Shown piece after piece: positions 1 to 8,828 of a stretch of 40,992 nucleotides of DNA. The notes beneath the pieces are model-generated. The model was not told the origin of the DNA. It ran no database searches and saw only the letters and a list, made by a program, of their open reading frames with translations. The first letter of the stretch is position 1. Each line of letters opens with the position of its first letter. The position numbers and the translations under genes were made by a program. The stretch comes from Candidatus Nealsoniibacteriota bacterium (GTDB lineage: Bacteria; Patescibacteriota; Minisyncoccia; Minisyncoccales; PWPS01): assembly GCA_003560095.1 (NCBI GenBank), contig PWJI01000050.1:1-40992 (forward strand). Reading direction: 5' to 3'.

Positions 1-152
1 CCAGAGGAGATGCCGGTAAAAAACACTGGATACAAGGAGCAGGTCTCGGACTTTACATCGCCCGTCAGTTTATTGAAATGCACGACGGAAAAGTTTGGGC
101 TGACTCACAAGGGAAAGGAAAAGGTTCTCAATTTTATGTGAAGATTCCGTAG
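1..152 (+). CDS. sensor histidine kinase, C-terminal fragment
   Basis: Only the last 49 codons are in the window, read in the frame beginning at base 3 and ending with TAG at 150-152. The peptide contains GAGLGLYIARQF, the G2 box of the HATPase_c domain, followed by the usual end of histidine kinases (EMHDGKVWADS, then KGKGSQFYVKIP), which completes the ATP-binding fold. The protein would autophosphorylate and pass phosphate to a response regulator. Its sensor part and partner lie outside the window, so its signal cannot be judged. A spacer of about 100 bases with its own promoter separates it from proS, so it is probably the last gene of its transcript. Confidence 0.85.
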   Translation, partial: RGDAGKKHWIQGAGLGLYIARQFIEMHDGKVWADSQGKGKGSQFYVKIP

Positions 153-225
153 GTTAAAATTTTTATTTGTAAAGTTTTTGTTTTAATCTATGTGTTTGTA
201 ATTAAAGAGGAAGATTGTTATAATT

Positions 226-234
226 TTAACGTTT
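226..234 (+). promoter_or_regulatory. extended -10 promoter for proS
   Basis: TGTTATAAT is a consensus -10 (229-234) with the TG extension. No convincing -35 lies at the usual spacing. Transcription would begin near 241, giving a leader of about 15 bases without a Shine-Dalgarno site. Confidence 0.5.
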
Positions 235-255
235 TTAATAAATTAAATTTAAAAA

Positions 256-1503
256 ATGAAATTATCACGTTTATTTACCAAAACAAGCAAGTCTACAGTT
301 GGGGAGTCAAAAGCTAAAAGTCACGAGCTCTTGGTTCAAGCCGGATATATAAATCAAGAAATGGCTGGTGCTTATAGCTTGCTTCCTCTTGGAGATAGAG
401 TTCTAAAAAAAATAGAAAATATTATTCGTGAAGAAATGGATGCCATTGATAGTCAAGAGATTATTATGCCTGCAATTCACCCGCAAAGCAATTGGGAAAA
501 AACGGGAAGGTGGGATAGTGTAGATATTCTTTTTAAAGTGCCCAGTCGATGGGGAGATACCAAGTATGCATTAGCACCAACTCATGAGGAAATAGTTTTC
601 CCTTTGGTTAAAAGATTTCTTTTTTCTTACAAAGATCTTCCAATCAGTGTTTATCAAATTCAAAATAAATTTAGAGATGAGAAAAGAGCAAAATCAGGCA
701 TTATAAGAGGAAGGGAGTTTGGAATGAAAGATATGTATAGTTTTCACGAAACCAAAGAGGATCTCTCTGAGTATTACGAGAGAGCGAAAGAAGCTTATTT
801 GAAAGTATTTAAGCGATGTAAAATAGACGCTAAAGTTACTATAGCCTCAGGAGGGGATTTTACCAAAAAGCACTCCCATGAATTTATGGCAATATCAGAG
901 GCAGGTGAAGATATTATAATTGCTTGTGACTCTTGTACTTATGCTGAAAATACGGAAGTTAGCGAGCTAAAAAACGGAAGCGCTTGCCCGGAGTGTGGCA
1001 AAAAAATGAGAGAAGCTAAGGCAATTGAAATAGGTAATATATTTGACTTAGGAGACAAGTTCGGAAAAGATTTTCAAATGGAATACAACGATCGAGAGGG
1101 TGGCAAAAGAATACCTTTTTCCGGATGCTATGGAATAGGGACCACAAGGCTTATTGGCACGATTGTTGAGATTAGTAATGATGAAAAAGGAATAATATGG
1201 CCGGAAGAAGTTTCTCCTTTTGATGTACATCTTATAGCTCTTAACTCTGACAAAGAAAAGGTAAAAGATTTTGCAGAAAAAACCTATAATCAACTTAGTA
1301 GTGCCAACATATCTGTATTGTATGACGATAGAGAAGATGTCGGTGGAGGATTTAAATTTAAAGATGCTGATTTAATAGGTATAACAAGACAAGTTATTGT
1401 TAGTGAAAAATTATTGGAAAAGAATATGGTAGAACATAAAAAAAGAGGAGAGGAAGAGGCTAAAATTGAACCTATTGAGGAGCTTGTCAAAAAAATAAAA
1501 TAA
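256..1503 (+). CDS. proS: proline--tRNA ligase, short form without editing domain
   Basis: Class II aminoacyl-tRNA synthetase that charges tRNA-Pro with proline in the cytoplasm. Seen: the TGRWDS region, LAPTHEE, motif 2 (KFRDEKRAKSGIIRGREFGM), motif 3 (GCYGIGTTRLIGTIVE), and a C-terminal anticodon-binding domain from about residue 315. At 415 aa it is much shorter than the roughly 570-aa E. coli enzyme: the INS editing domain between motifs 2 and 3 is missing, as in other short bacterial ProRS. In that place sit two CxxC pairs (C224/C227 and C244/C247) that look like a small zinc ribbon. INS normally removes mischarged Ala-tRNA-Pro, so proofreading would have to come from a free-standing protein, and none is visible here. 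The ATG at 256 fits the promoter at 226-234. Confidence 0.95.
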   Translation: MKLSRLFTKTSKSTVGESKAKSHELLVQAGYINQEMAGAYSLLPLGDRVLKKIENIIREEMDAIDSQEIIMPAIHPQSNWEKTGRWDSVDILFKVPSRWGDTKYALAPTHEEIVFPLVKRFLFSYKDLPISVYQIQNKFRDEKRAKSGIIRGREFGMKDMYSFHETKEDLSEYYERAKEAYLKVFKRCKIDAKVTIASGGDFTKKHSHEFMAISEAGEDIIIACDSCTYAENTEVSELKNGSACPECGKKMREAKAIEIGNIFDLGDKFGKDFQMEYNDREGGKRIPFSGCYGIGTTRLIGTIVEISNDEKGIIWPEEVSPFDVHLIALNSDKEKVKDFAEKTYNQLSSANISVLYDDREDVGGGFKFKDADLIGITRQVIVSEKLLEKNMVEHKKRGEEEAKIEPIEELVKKIK

Positions 1504-1556
1504 CTCACAAAACATATTTTTCAAAGACAGGAGCTTTCTTTAGAGAAAAGCGCTTT

Positions 1557-1585
1557 TTGAAATATAAGCATTTAAGTGCTATAAT
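1557..1585 (+). promoter_or_regulatory. promoter of the uvrBAC operon
   Basis: TTGAAA (1557-1562), a 17-base spacer, then TATAAT (1580-1585) preceded by TG at 1577-1578. The predicted start is near 1592, leaving a leader of about 54 bases before uvrB. Confidence 0.75.
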
Positions 1586-1600
1586 TTAAAAGTAATATAA

Positions 1601-1633
1601 CCTCCCCCTAAGGAGACAAAAAAAGGGGGTTTT
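1601..1633 (+). promoter_or_regulatory. hairpin in the uvrB 5' leader (possible attenuator)
   Basis: CCCCCT (1604-1609) pairs with AGGGGG (1624-1629), followed by TTTT. An alternative, shorter pairing CTCC (1602-1605) with GGAG (1612-1615) is mutually exclusive with it. Because it lies downstream of the predicted uvrB promoter, it is more likely a leader element than the proS terminator, though it could serve as both. GGAG in the loop would be the only Shine-Dalgarno-like sequence but is too far from the ATG. Confidence 0.4.
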
Positions 1634-1645
1634 AGTGTTGAAAAA

Positions 1646-3616
1646 ATGAAATTCAAGTTAAAGTCAAACTATAATCCGGCAGGAGATCAGCCAAAAGCAA
1701 TAAAGAGCTTAACGAAAGGAATAAGTAAAGGGTTTAAAAAACAAACCCTTCTTGGTATTACCGGATCCGGAAAGACTTATACTATTGCTAAAGCTATTGA
1801 AGAGCTACAAAGACCGGCTCTTATTATAAGCCACAACAAAACCCTTACCGCTCAGCTTTGTAACGAATTTCGTCATTATTTTCCGGAAAACTCCGTTCAT
1901 TACTTTGTTTCTTATTATGATTATTATCAGCCCGAGGCCTATATCAAGCAAACCGATACTTATATAAGAAAAGAGGCACTCATTAATGAAGAAATAGATA
2001 AGCTCCGTCACAAAACAACTACAGCGCTTTTAACCAGAAGAGATGTTATTGTAGTTGCCTCTGTCTCTTGCATTTATGACCTCGGATTACCTTCAGCTTA
2101 CAAAGAAAATATTTTTTTTCTAAGAAAAGGAGATAAGACAAGCAGAGAAGATCTTATAAAATCTTTAATAAATATGCATCTTAAAAGAACTCCTTCTGTG
2201 CTTGAAAGAGGAAGGTTTAGGGTGCAGGGTGATATACTTCAAATTGCTCCTGTAAACGAAGATGTTATTTATCAGGTAGAACTTTTTAATGGAAGAGTTG
2301 ATAAAATATTTTCTGTTGATCCGGTAAAGGGTTTTGTTGTTGGAGAAACACCTGAGATTGAAGAAATTACAATATCTCCTCCAAGACACTTTTTATCCAA
2401 AGAAGGAGGAATGGAAAATGCACTTAAAAAGATAGAAGAAGAACTTAAAGAAAGAATTAAATATTTTGAAAAAAACAATATGCCCCTTGAGGCGGAAAGA
2501 ATAGAGAAAATAACAAGGAACGATATAGCAAGAATGAGAGAAACAGGTTTTTGTCACGGAATAGAAAATTATTCTGCTGCTTTGTCCGGAAGAAAAGAAG
2601 GAGACTCTCCGTCCTCTCTTCTTGATTATTTTGAGAATGATTTTTTGACTGTAATAGACGAATCGCACATTACCATACCTCAAATTAGGGCGATGTATTA
2701 CGGAAACAAATCAAGAAAAGATTCTTTAATAAAAAACGGTTTTAGACTTCCTTCGGCTAAAGAAAATAGACCGTTAACGTACAATGAATTTAAAAATAAA
2801 ATAGGAGATGTTATTTATGTTTCTGCCACTCCCGCAGAGTATGAAAAAGAAAATAGTCAAAATATTGTAGAGCAAATTATAAGACCGACCGGACTTGTTG
2901 ATCCAAAGTTAACTATTTTGCCTTGCGAGGGGCAAGTGCAAAATCTTTTGAAAAAAATCAAAGAAAGAGCTTTAAGAAAAGAAAGAGTTCTTGCAACTAC
3001 GCTGACAAAAAAAATGGCGGAAGACCTAACAGAGTACTTAAAAGAGGAAGAGATAAAAGTTTCTTATTTACATAGTGACATTGATTCGTTAGATCGAATA
3101 AGAATTCTTACTTCTTTAAGAAAAGGAGATGTGGATGCTGTGATTGGAGTAAATCTTCTAAGAGAAGGCTTGGATCTTCCGGAAGTTTCTTTAGTGGCAA
3201 TACTCGATGCGGACAAAGAAGGATTTTTACGTAGCGAAACATCACTCATACAAACAATTGGAAGAGCAGCGCGTAATGTCAGAGGAGAGGTTTTAATTTA
3301 TGCCGACAAAATAACAGGATCAATAGAGCGTGCAGTAGAAGAGACTGAAAGGAGAAGAAGAATGCAAATGGAGTATAATAAAAAAAATAACATTACTCCA
3401 CAAACAATAAAGAAAAAGATTGATGATATTGTTCCGGCAAAAGAAGTTTTAGAAATAGAAGCAAAACCAATTTTAAAATCTGAAAAAGAGTTAAAAAAGT
3501 TTATTACCGAAAAAGAAAAAGAAATGAGAAAGGCTGCAAAGGATTTAAATTTTGAATTAGCCACTCTTATTAGAGACGAGATAAAAGAATTAAAAAAGAA
3601 AAATGAAAAAAAATAA
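1646..3616 (+). CDS. uvrB: excinuclease ABC subunit B
   Basis: DNA damage-verifying helicase-like subunit of nucleotide excision repair; UvrA loads it at lesions and it then recruits UvrC. At 656 aa it is near family length. Visible in order: Walker A GITGSGKT (about residues 39-46), the beta-hairpin region [11 protein letters not shown] that clamps one strand, VIDESH Walker B, helicase motifs [10 protein letters not shown] and GLDLPEV, motif [11 protein letters not shown], and a C-terminal UVR domain ([18 protein letters not shown]) that binds UvrC and UvrA. It is first in a uvrB-uvrA-uvrC operon and overlaps uvrA by 14 bases, suggesting translational coupling. No key residue appears to be missing. 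Confidence 0.97.
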   Translation: MKFKLKSNYNPAGDQPKAIKSLTKGISKGFKKQTLLGITGSGKTYTIAKAIEELQRPALIISHNKTLTAQLCNEFRHYFPENSVHYFVSYYDYYQPEAYIKQTDTYIRKEALINEEIDKLRHKTTTALLTRRDVIVVASVSCIYDLGLPSAYKENIFFLRKGDKTSREDLIKSLINMHLKRTPSVLERGRFRVQGDILQIAPVNEDVIYQVELFNGRVDKIFSVDPVKGFVVGETPEIEEITISPPRHFLSKEGGMENALKKIEEELKERIKYFEKNNMPLEAERIEKITRNDIARMRETGFCHGIENYSAALSGRKEGDSPSSLLDYFENDFLTVIDESHITIPQIRAMYYGNKSRKDSLIKNGFRLPSAKENRPLTYNEFKNKIGDVIYVSATPAEYEKENSQNIVEQIIRPTGLVDPKLTILPCEGQVQNLLKKIKERALRKERVLATTLTKKMAEDLTEYLKEEEIKVSYLHSDIDSLDRIRILTSLRKGDVDAVIGVNLLREGLDLPEVSLVAILDADKEGFLRSETSLIQTIGRAARNVRGEVLIYADKITGSIERAVEETERRRRMQMEYNKKNNITPQTIKKKIDDIVPAKEVLEIEAKPILKSEKELKKFITEKEKEMRKAAKDLNFELATLIRDEIKELKKKNEKK

Positions 3617-6122
3617 AAAAATTAAAGAAGAAATTGTGATTAGGGGGGCCAGAGAACATAATTTAAAAAATATAAATCTTGAAATTCCTCGCAATAAGAT
3701 GACTGTTTTTACCGGAATTTCCGGTTCCGGAAAGTCTTCTCTTGCTTTTGATACTATTTTTGCCGAAGGGCAAAGAAGATATGTGGAGTCTCTTTCTTCT
3801 TATGCAAGACAATTTTTAAGTAGAATGGATAAGCCTGAAATTGATGAGATAGAGGGACTTTCTCCTTCTGTATCTATTGATCAAAAAGCTCATTCTCATA
3901 ATCCAAGATCTACGGTTGCAACAGTAACAGAGGTTTATGATTTTTTACGTGTTCTTTTTGCACGTATTGGAAAACCACATTGTCCTAAGTGTGGGGATGA
4001 AATAAGTTCTCTTAGCACGGATCAAATAGTTGATATTATTTTAGAAAAAAAGGAAAAAGAAAAAATAATTATTCTTGCTCCGATAGTAAAAGGAAGAAAG
4101 GGGGAATATTATCAAATACTTTATAATCTTCTAAACGAAGGTTTTAAAAAAGCGAGAATTGACGGACAATTTTATTCACTTAGAGAAAGAATAGTGATGC
4201 CTCGCTACGAAAGACATGATATATCTGTTGTTATTGACGAGGTTCCGGTAGCCAGCACAGAAAAAGAATTAAAAGCAAGGCTTACCGAAGCGGTAGAAAC
4301 GGCCCTTAGAAAGGGAGGGGGCTTTTTGGAAGTTATTGCAAGCAAAAAAGAGCATCATTTTTCTGAAAAACTTTCTTGTCCAAAAGATAATTTTTCTTAT
4401 CCTGAAATTGAACCCAGACTTTTTTCATTTAATAGTCCTTACGGCGCTTGTTTTGACTGCAACGGCTTAGGGAGAGAAGATATTTATTCAGAAAAAACTT
4501 GCAAAACTTGCCAAGGAAAAAGACTTCGCGAAGAAGCGATGCATATTTTAATAAAAGGAAAAAGTATTCATGACGTAGTAGAGTTACCCGCAGTAAAGGC
4601 AGTTGATTTCTTTAAAGAACTAAAAGAAGAGTTAAATTCTTATGAAAAAGAGATAGCAGCCACTCCTTTAAGAGAAATTCAGGACAGGGCAGGATTTCTT
4701 TTAGATATAGGCTTGGGTTACTTAACATTTAATAGAGAGTCAAAAACACTTTCCGGTGGAGAGGCTCAGAGAATAAGACTTGCTTCACAAGTGGGAGCTA
4801 GGTTGGTAGGAACTCTTTATATATTAGACGAACCTACTATAGGACTGCACCAAGAAGATAATGCAAGACTTATAGGAACTCTTCATGAACTAAGAGACAT
4901 AGGAAATACTATTATTGTAGTAGAGCATGACGAGGAAACTATTTTTGCTTCAGATTATTTGGTTGATTTTGGTCCCGGAGCAGGAAGTATGGGAGGAAAT
5001 ATTGTTGCTTCAGGAAATATGCCGGAAATATTAGAAGATAAATCAAAAAAGTCGTTGACTCTCGATTATTTGCGCAAAGATAAAGAAATACCTTTACCTG
5101 CAAGATGGAGAAAAATAAAATCCTCTAATCCTTTTTTAAAAGTAAGAGGAGCGAAAGAGAATAATTTGAAAAACATAAATATTGACTTCCCTTTATCTCG
5201 TTTTATTGCTGTTACAGGAGTTTCCGGTTCAGGAAAAAGTACTCTTGTGCATGATATTTTGTATAAAAATATAGTAAACAAAATAAATAAATCCAATTTA
5301 AGAGCGGGCAAGTGCAATAAGATAAGTGGAATAGAGTATGTAAATAAAGTAATTAATATTAGTCAAGCACCTATTGGAAAAACGCCAAGATCAACACCGG
5401 TTACTTATGTGGGAGCGTTTACGGACATAAGAGAACTTTTCTCTTTTAGTAAAGAAGCAAAAGAACGGGGATGGACTCCGGGAAGATTTAGCTTTAATGT
5501 TTCGGGTGGACGTTGCGAGACATGCAAGGGTTATGGATATATTATGGTGGAGATGCACTTTCTGCCAACGGTATTTGTTAACTGTCATGTATGTAAGGGA
5601 AGAAGATATAATAGAGAGACATTAGAGGCAAAATATAGAGATAAAAATATCTTTGATATTTTAAGTATGACAGTTGATGAGGCATTAAATATTTTTCATG
5701 ATACTCCGTGGATTGAAAAAAAACTAAAAATACTTCAAGACGTAGGGCTTGGCTATCTTTCTTTGGGTCAATCTGCAACAACACTTTCCGGTGGAGAGGC
5801 TCAGAGAATAAAACTTTCTGCCGAACTTGCCAAGCCGGACACTCGTAATACTGTTTATATTCTTGATGAGCCCACCGTTGGCCTTCATTATGAGGATGTT
5901 AAAAAACTTATTTACGTTCTTCAAAGACTTGTAGATAGAGGAAATACGATTATTGTTATCGAGCACCATATGGATGTAATAAAAACAGCAGATTATGTTA
6001 TTGATCTTGGTCCGGGAGGAGGAGATGAAGGAGGAGAAATTATTGCCACAGGTAATCCAAAAGAAGTTTCAAGAAAGGGCCAAAGCTTTACGGGGAAATA
6101 TTTAAGAAAAGTAATTCCTTAA
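3603..6122 (+). CDS. uvrA: excinuclease ABC subunit A, compact form
   Basis: Damage-sensing ABC ATPase dimer of nucleotide excision repair. Two ABC modules are complete: Walker [10 protein letters not shown] and GVSGSGKST, two LSGGEAQRI signatures, and two Walker B/D-loops ([20 protein letters not shown]). The UvrB-binding domain (about residues 125-245) and the second zinc module (CETCKG to CHVCKG) are present. At 839 aa it is about 100 shorter than usual. The gap is between C283xxC286 and C300xxC303, where only 13 residues replace the insertion domain found in E. coli and Geobacillus UvrA. The first zinc module is also altered: the expected CPxC reads CPKD (C259, D262). The start overlaps uvrB by 14 bases. 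Confidence 0.96.
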   Translation: MKKNKKIKEEIVIRGAREHNLKNINLEIPRNKMTVFTGISGSGKSSLAFDTIFAEGQRRYVESLSSYARQFLSRMDKPEIDEIEGLSPSVSIDQKAHSHNPRSTVATVTEVYDFLRVLFARIGKPHCPKCGDEISSLSTDQIVDIILEKKEKEKIIILAPIVKGRKGEYYQILYNLLNEGFKKARIDGQFYSLRERIVMPRYERHDISVVIDEVPVASTEKELKARLTEAVETALRKGGGFLEVIASKKEHHFSEKLSCPKDNFSYPEIEPRLFSFNSPYGACFDCNGLGREDIYSEKTCKTCQGKRLREEAMHILIKGKSIHDVVELPAVKAVDFFKELKEELNSYEKEIAATPLREIQDRAGFLLDIGLGYLTFNRESKTLSGGEAQRIRLASQVGARLVGTLYILDEPTIGLHQEDNARLIGTLHELRDIGNTIIVVEHDEETIFASDYLVDFGPGAGSMGGNIVASGNMPEILEDKSKKSLTLDYLRKDKEIPLPARWRKIKSSNPFLKVRGAKENNLKNINIDFPLSRFIAVTGVSGSGKSTLVHDILYKNIVNKINKSNLRAGKCNKISGIEYVNKVINISQAPIGKTPRSTPVTYVGAFTDIRELFSFSKEAKERGWTPGRFSFNVSGGRCETCKGYGYIMVEMHFLPTVFVNCHVCKGRRYNRETLEAKYRDKNIFDILSMTVDEALNIFHDTPWIEKKLKILQDVGLGYLSLGQSATTLSGGEAQRIKLSAELAKPDTRNTVYILDEPTVGLHYEDVKKLIYVLQRLVDRGNTIIVIEHHMDVIKTADYVIDLGPGGGDEGGEIIATGNPKEVSRKGQSFTGKYLRKVIP

Positions 6123-6136
6123 TTTTTAAGAAAATT

Positions 6137-7324
6137 ATGGATAGAGAAAAAATAAACAAAATTTCTGAAAATTCGGGGGTTTATCTTTTTAAAAATAAAA
6201 AGGGAAATATTATTTATGTTGGAAAAGCAGCTAATCTGAAAAGAAGAGTAGGAAGCTATGCTCGAGCAAAAGACGAAAAAAGTACTAAGATATGGAATTG
6301 TGCAGAAAGAATACAAACAATAGAAACAGAGACTGTAATCGAAGCCCTTATAAAAGAAGCAGAGCTGATAAAAAAACATAAGCCTTTCTTTAACATAAAA
6401 GAAAATGATGACAGAAGTTTTCTTTATGTGGTAATTACAAAAGAAGAGTATCCTCGTGTTTTATTAGAGAGGGGAAGGAGCATAAAAAGAGAAAACTACA
6501 GAAGTTTTTTTGGTCCTTTTGTTTATTCTTCAGAAATAAAAAATGCACTAAAAATTATAAGAAAAATATTTCCTTATTCTACTCATAAAAAAAACGAGAT
6601 AAATAAAAGTAAGCCTTGTTTTTACTATCAAATAAATCTTTGTCCGGGAAATTGTTTTAAAAAAATAGATAAAAAAGATTATTTAAAGACAATTAAAAAT
6701 ATAGAACTTTTCTTTAAAGGAGAAAAGAAAAGAATTATTTCCTCTCTTGAGAGAGAGATGAAAGAGCTTTCTAAAAAAACAGAGTATGAGAAAGCAGATG
6801 AGGTAAAAAACAAAATTCAAGCATTGAGGTTTATACAAGACACAGTACTTGTTTCTAAAAGAGATAATATTATCAAAGACGAAGAGCCAAGAGTAGAGGG
6901 TTATGATATATCAAATATCTCCGGAAGCTCTTCTGTAGGAGCAATGACTGTTTTTAAGAAAGGCATTCCTCAAAAAGAAGAGTATCGTCTTTTTGAGATA
7001 AAAGAATTTTCTAATCCCAATGATACAGGGATGATTAAAGAAGTAATTAGAAGAAGAATTAATAGAGAATGGGAATTTCCTGAGTTAATAGTAGTTGATG
7101 GAGGGAAAGGACAAATATCTTCCGTAAAGAAAATATTAAAAGAAAAAGGCTTAAAGATTCCTGTTGTTGGTGTGGTTAAGGGAAAAAGCAGAAAAGAAGA
7201 GAGGATTATCGGAAAAATAAATAAGCCAATAAAAGAAGAAACTATTTTAAGTGTGCAAAAAGAAGCTCATAGATTTGCAATAAACTATCATCGCAAAAAA
7301 AGAAGTAAAAATTTTTACAAATAA
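6137..7324 (+). CDS. uvrC: excinuclease ABC subunit C, lacking C-terminal HhH
   Basis: Dual-incision nuclease of nucleotide excision repair. The N-terminal GIY-YIG domain (SGVYLF to IIYVGKA, about residues 12-95) makes the 3' cut. A UVR segment follows (about 210-240, YEKADEVKNKIQALRF), then the RNase H-like 5' nuclease domain with GYDIS and VVDGGKGQ aspartates (about 250-390). It stops at 395 aa, just after HRFAINYHRKKRSK, where typical UvrC (about 600 aa) continues into a tandem helix-hairpin-helix DNA-binding domain. That domain is absent, and the stop is followed 4 bases later by the next ORF, so this is a natural short form rather than a frameshift. Fifteen bases separate it from uvrA. 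Confidence 0.93.
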   Translation: MDREKINKISENSGVYLFKNKKGNIIYVGKAANLKRRVGSYARAKDEKSTKIWNCAERIQTIETETVIEALIKEAELIKKHKPFFNIKENDDRSFLYVVITKEEYPRVLLERGRSIKRENYRSFFGPFVYSSEIKNALKIIRKIFPYSTHKKNEINKSKPCFYYQINLCPGNCFKKIDKKDYLKTIKNIELFFKGEKKRIISSLEREMKELSKKTEYEKADEVKNKIQALRFIQDTVLVSKRDNIIKDEEPRVEGYDISNISGSSSVGAMTVFKKGIPQKEEYRLFEIKEFSNPNDTGMIKEVIRRRINREWEFPELIVVDGGKGQISSVKKILKEKGLKIPVVGVVKGKSRKEERIIGKINKPIKEETILSVQKEAHRFAINYHRKKRSKNFYK

Positions 7325-7328
7325 AAAT

Positions 7329-7874
7329 ATGAAAGAAAAATTTTCACATAAAAATAATTTAAAAATAATACCAATTGTAGTTGGTCCCTTGAAAACAAAT
7401 TGTTATCTTTTAGTTTCAGGAAAAGAGGGGATGGTTGTAGATCCCGGAGATGATGCCGAAAAAATAATACAGGAAATAGAAAAAGAGAGTGTTTCTATAA
7501 AATATATTTTTATTACGCACGGGCACTTTGATCATAATCTTGCAAAAGATAAATTACAAAGAGAAACAAAAGGACAGATATTGACCAATTTAAAAGATGG
7601 GCAAATTGTCTCTTTGGGAGAAAATGACTTTAGTATTCTTCACACTCCCGGACACACACAAGACTCTTTTTCTTTAAAGGGAGAAGGCTTTCTCATAAGT
7701 GGAGATGTTTTGTTTTTAAGAGGACACGGGAGAACAGATCTTCCCGGAGGCAATCAAGAAAAGATAGAAGAAACACTTGAGAAACTAAGAAAAAATATTG
7801 CAAAAGAAGCGGTTATATACCCGGGGCACGGCAATTGTTTTACGATGCAAGAGTGGGAAAACTCGTTTAGTTGA
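7329..7874 (+). CDS. MBL-fold metallo-hydrolase (glyoxalase II-like)
   Basis: Metallo-beta-lactamase fold hydrolase of 181 aa. The binuclear metal site is complete: H64-G-H66-F-D68-H69, H109 (TPGHTQDS), D126 (SGDVLF) and H167 (YPGHG). The size and GHT/SGDVLF/YPGHG spacing match small glyoxalase II-like hydrolases that lack the C-terminal substrate-binding helices of true GloB, so the substrate is unknown. The ATG is 4 bases after the uvrC stop, making it the last gene of the uvr operon by position. Whether it acts in repair is not shown. Confidence 0.85.
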   Translation: MKEKFSHKNNLKIIPIVVGPLKTNCYLLVSGKEGMVVDPGDDAEKIIQEIEKESVSIKYIFITHGHFDHNLAKDKLQRETKGQILTNLKDGQIVSLGENDFSILHTPGHTQDSFSLKGEGFLISGDVLFLRGHGRTDLPGGNQEKIEETLEKLRKNIAKEAVIYPGHGNCFTMQEWENSFS

Positions 7875-7899
7875 AAAAATAGATTGGCTATGATAAAAT
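7871..7899 (+). promoter_or_regulatory. promoter of tRNA-Tyr
   Basis: TTGAAA (7871-7876), 17 bases, TAAAAT (7894-7899). The predicted start near 7906 leaves a 5' leader of about 16 bases. The -35 overlaps the stop codon of the upstream hydrolase gene. Confidence 0.6.
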
Positions 7900-7921
7900 A
7901 ACGGAGTATTTTTAAAGCTTG

Positions 7922-8007
7922 GGGTCGGTACCAAAGTGGTCAACTGGAGCAGGCTGTAAACCTGCTGGCGCAAGCCTTCGGGGGTTCGAGTCCCTCCCGG
8001 CCCACCA
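7922..8007 (+). tRNA. tRNA-Tyr (GTA), CCA encoded
   Basis: Class II tRNA with a long variable arm. Acceptor GGGTCGG (7922-7928) pairs with CCGGCCC (7997-8003) with one G-U; anticodon stem GCAGG/CCTGC holds loop CTGTAAA, anticodon GTA; T arm GGGGG-TTCGAGT-CCCTC. Discriminator A8004 is followed by genomic CCA (8005-8007). Confidence 0.95.
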
Positions 8008-8053
8008 CTTCGCTCGTTCATTCCATTTACGAGCTACGCGGTGCGAGGCACTA
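8005..8053 (+). repeat. imperfect inverted repeat after tRNA-Tyr
   Basis: Starting inside the tRNA CCA, CAC, CGC and CTCGT pair with ACGAG, CGCG and GTG across a short loop. The sequence runs from the tRNA end to about 8047. CTTCGCTC (8008-8015) also recurs inverted as GAGCGAAG at 8089-8096, just before the GIY-YIG gene. It could be a processing or termination hairpin, or a decayed relative of the palindromes at 8822-8905. Confidence 0.4.
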
Positions 8054-8132
8054 AATAGTTAAAATTAAAAATTTTTGTTTTTATAAAAGAGCGAAGGGGT
8101 GTCCCGCGAAGCGTTAGTGGAGTGGGGTAGCT

Positions 8133-8372
8133 ATGTATTACGTTTATATTCTTAAATCCAAAAAAGATGAAACGTATTATGTTGGGATGACTTCTGATCT
8201 GAGAAGAAGACTTGGAGAGCATCGTAGAAAAGAGGTGAAATATACAAGAACAGAAGATATTTATAGCCTGGCTTGGTATGGTGCATTTAGAAGCAAAATA
8301 CTTGCCAGAAATTTTGAAAAATATCTTAAATCGAGTTCGGGATTTTCGTTTAGGAATAAAAGATTAGTCTAG
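8133..8372 (+). CDS. GIY-YIG domain nuclease, single domain
   Basis: A 79-aa stand-alone GIY-YIG protein. Seen: YVYILKS (GIY-type strand), YYVGMTSDLRRRLGEH (YIG-type strand plus catalytic helix with Arg), and the family ending LARNFEKYLKSSSGF followed by KRL. The fold cuts DNA through a single metal ion, but the target is unknown. It fits the COG2827/UPF0213 group of small bacterial GIY-YIG proteins. It lies 125 bases after tRNA-Tyr with no other gene between. The intervening DNA has a richer G+C patch (GAGCGAAGGGG, CCCGCGAAGCG) unlike the surrounding AT-rich spacer, hinting that the block moved in as a unit. Confidence 0.88.
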   Translation: MYYVYILKSKKDETYYVGMTSDLRRRLGEHRRKEVKYTRTEDIYSLAWYGAFRSKILARNFEKYLKSSSGFSFRNKRLV

Positions 8373-8423
8373 TTTCTATACTATAAAGGTGTATTAAACA
8401 AGGTTGGTGTTATTTAAAGAAGT

Positions 8424-8495
8424 GCCGAGATAGCTCAGTGGCAGAGCATTCCCATGGTAAGGGAAAGGCCCCGGGTTCAAATCCCGGTCTCGGCT
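8424..8495 (+). tRNA. tRNA-Thr (GGT), CCA not encoded
   Basis: Acceptor GCCGAGA pairs with TCTCGGC; D arm GCTC/GAGC; anticodon stem TTCCC/GGGAA with loop ATGGTAA, anticodon GGT; T arm CCGGG-TTCAAAT-CCCGG. Discriminator T8495 is followed by CAG, so CCA must be added by the nucleotidyltransferase. Confidence 0.93.
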
Positions 8496-8520
8496 CAGAA
8501 AAAATAAATGATAAAAAAAT

Positions 8521-8694
8521 ATGGCAACAAAAACAAAAAGACCATTTATAAAATTTGAATGTGAGGATTGCAAAAAAGCAAACTATCATGTTCAGGTTAC
8601 AAAAGGAAAAAATATAGAAAACGATAAAATGAAGCTCAAAAAGCACTGCAAGTGGTGCAAGAAACATACAGTGCATAAAATGAAACTTAAGTAA
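8521..8694 (+). CDS. rpmG: 50S ribosomal protein L33
   Basis: Short ORF of 57 aa. It matches L33: an N-terminal KTKRPFIKFEC, zinc-ribbon cysteines in CEDCKK and CKWCKKHT, and a basic C-terminus. All four zinc cysteines are present (CxxC twice), so this is the zinc-binding form. It probably shares a transcript with tRNA-Thr 25 bases upstream. ATG at 8521 gives family length. Confidence 0.95.
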   Translation: MATKTKRPFIKFECEDCKKANYHVQVTKGKNIENDKMKLKKHCKWCKKHTVHKMKLK

Positions 8695-8704
8695 AACAGT
8701 TCAT

Positions 8705-8710
8705 TATAAT
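8705..8710 (+). promoter_or_regulatory. -10 element for tRNA-Trp
   Basis: TATAAT begins ten bases after the rpmG stop. No good -35 is visible. A small hairpin CCCG/CGGG (8734-8747) sits in the leader just ahead of the tRNA. Confidence 0.4.
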
Positions 8711-8751
8711 TTTGAGTCTAGAGAATATATTTTCCCGAAAAAACGGGATAC

Positions 8752-8828
8752 GGGGGCGTAGCTCTAATTGGCAGAGCGGGGGTTTCCAAAACCCTAGGTT
8801 GTAGGTTCGAATCCTGCCGCCCCTGCCA
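8752..8828 (+). tRNA. tRNA-Trp (CCA anticodon), 3' CCA encoded
   Basis: Acceptor GGGGGCG (8752-8758) pairs with CGCCCCT (8818-8824); anticodon stem GGGGT/ACCCT with loop TTCCAAA, anticodon CCA; T arm GTAGG-TTCGAAT-CCTGC. Discriminator G8825 and genomic CCA at 8826-8828. The last four bases are also the first bases of the perfect palindrome at 8825-8850. Confidence 0.95.

Noticed and set aside
7785-8021. Minus-strand ORF of 78 codons across tRNA-Tyr (GPGGTRTPEGLRQQ)
   Set aside because: It is the antisense reading of the tRNA gene, a well-known source of false proteins; the remainder is antisense to the hydrolase gene.
8410-8676. Minus-strand ORF of 88 codons (RPGFEPGAFPLPW)
   Set aside because: Antisense reading of tRNA-Thr and rpmG, both well supported on the plus strand.
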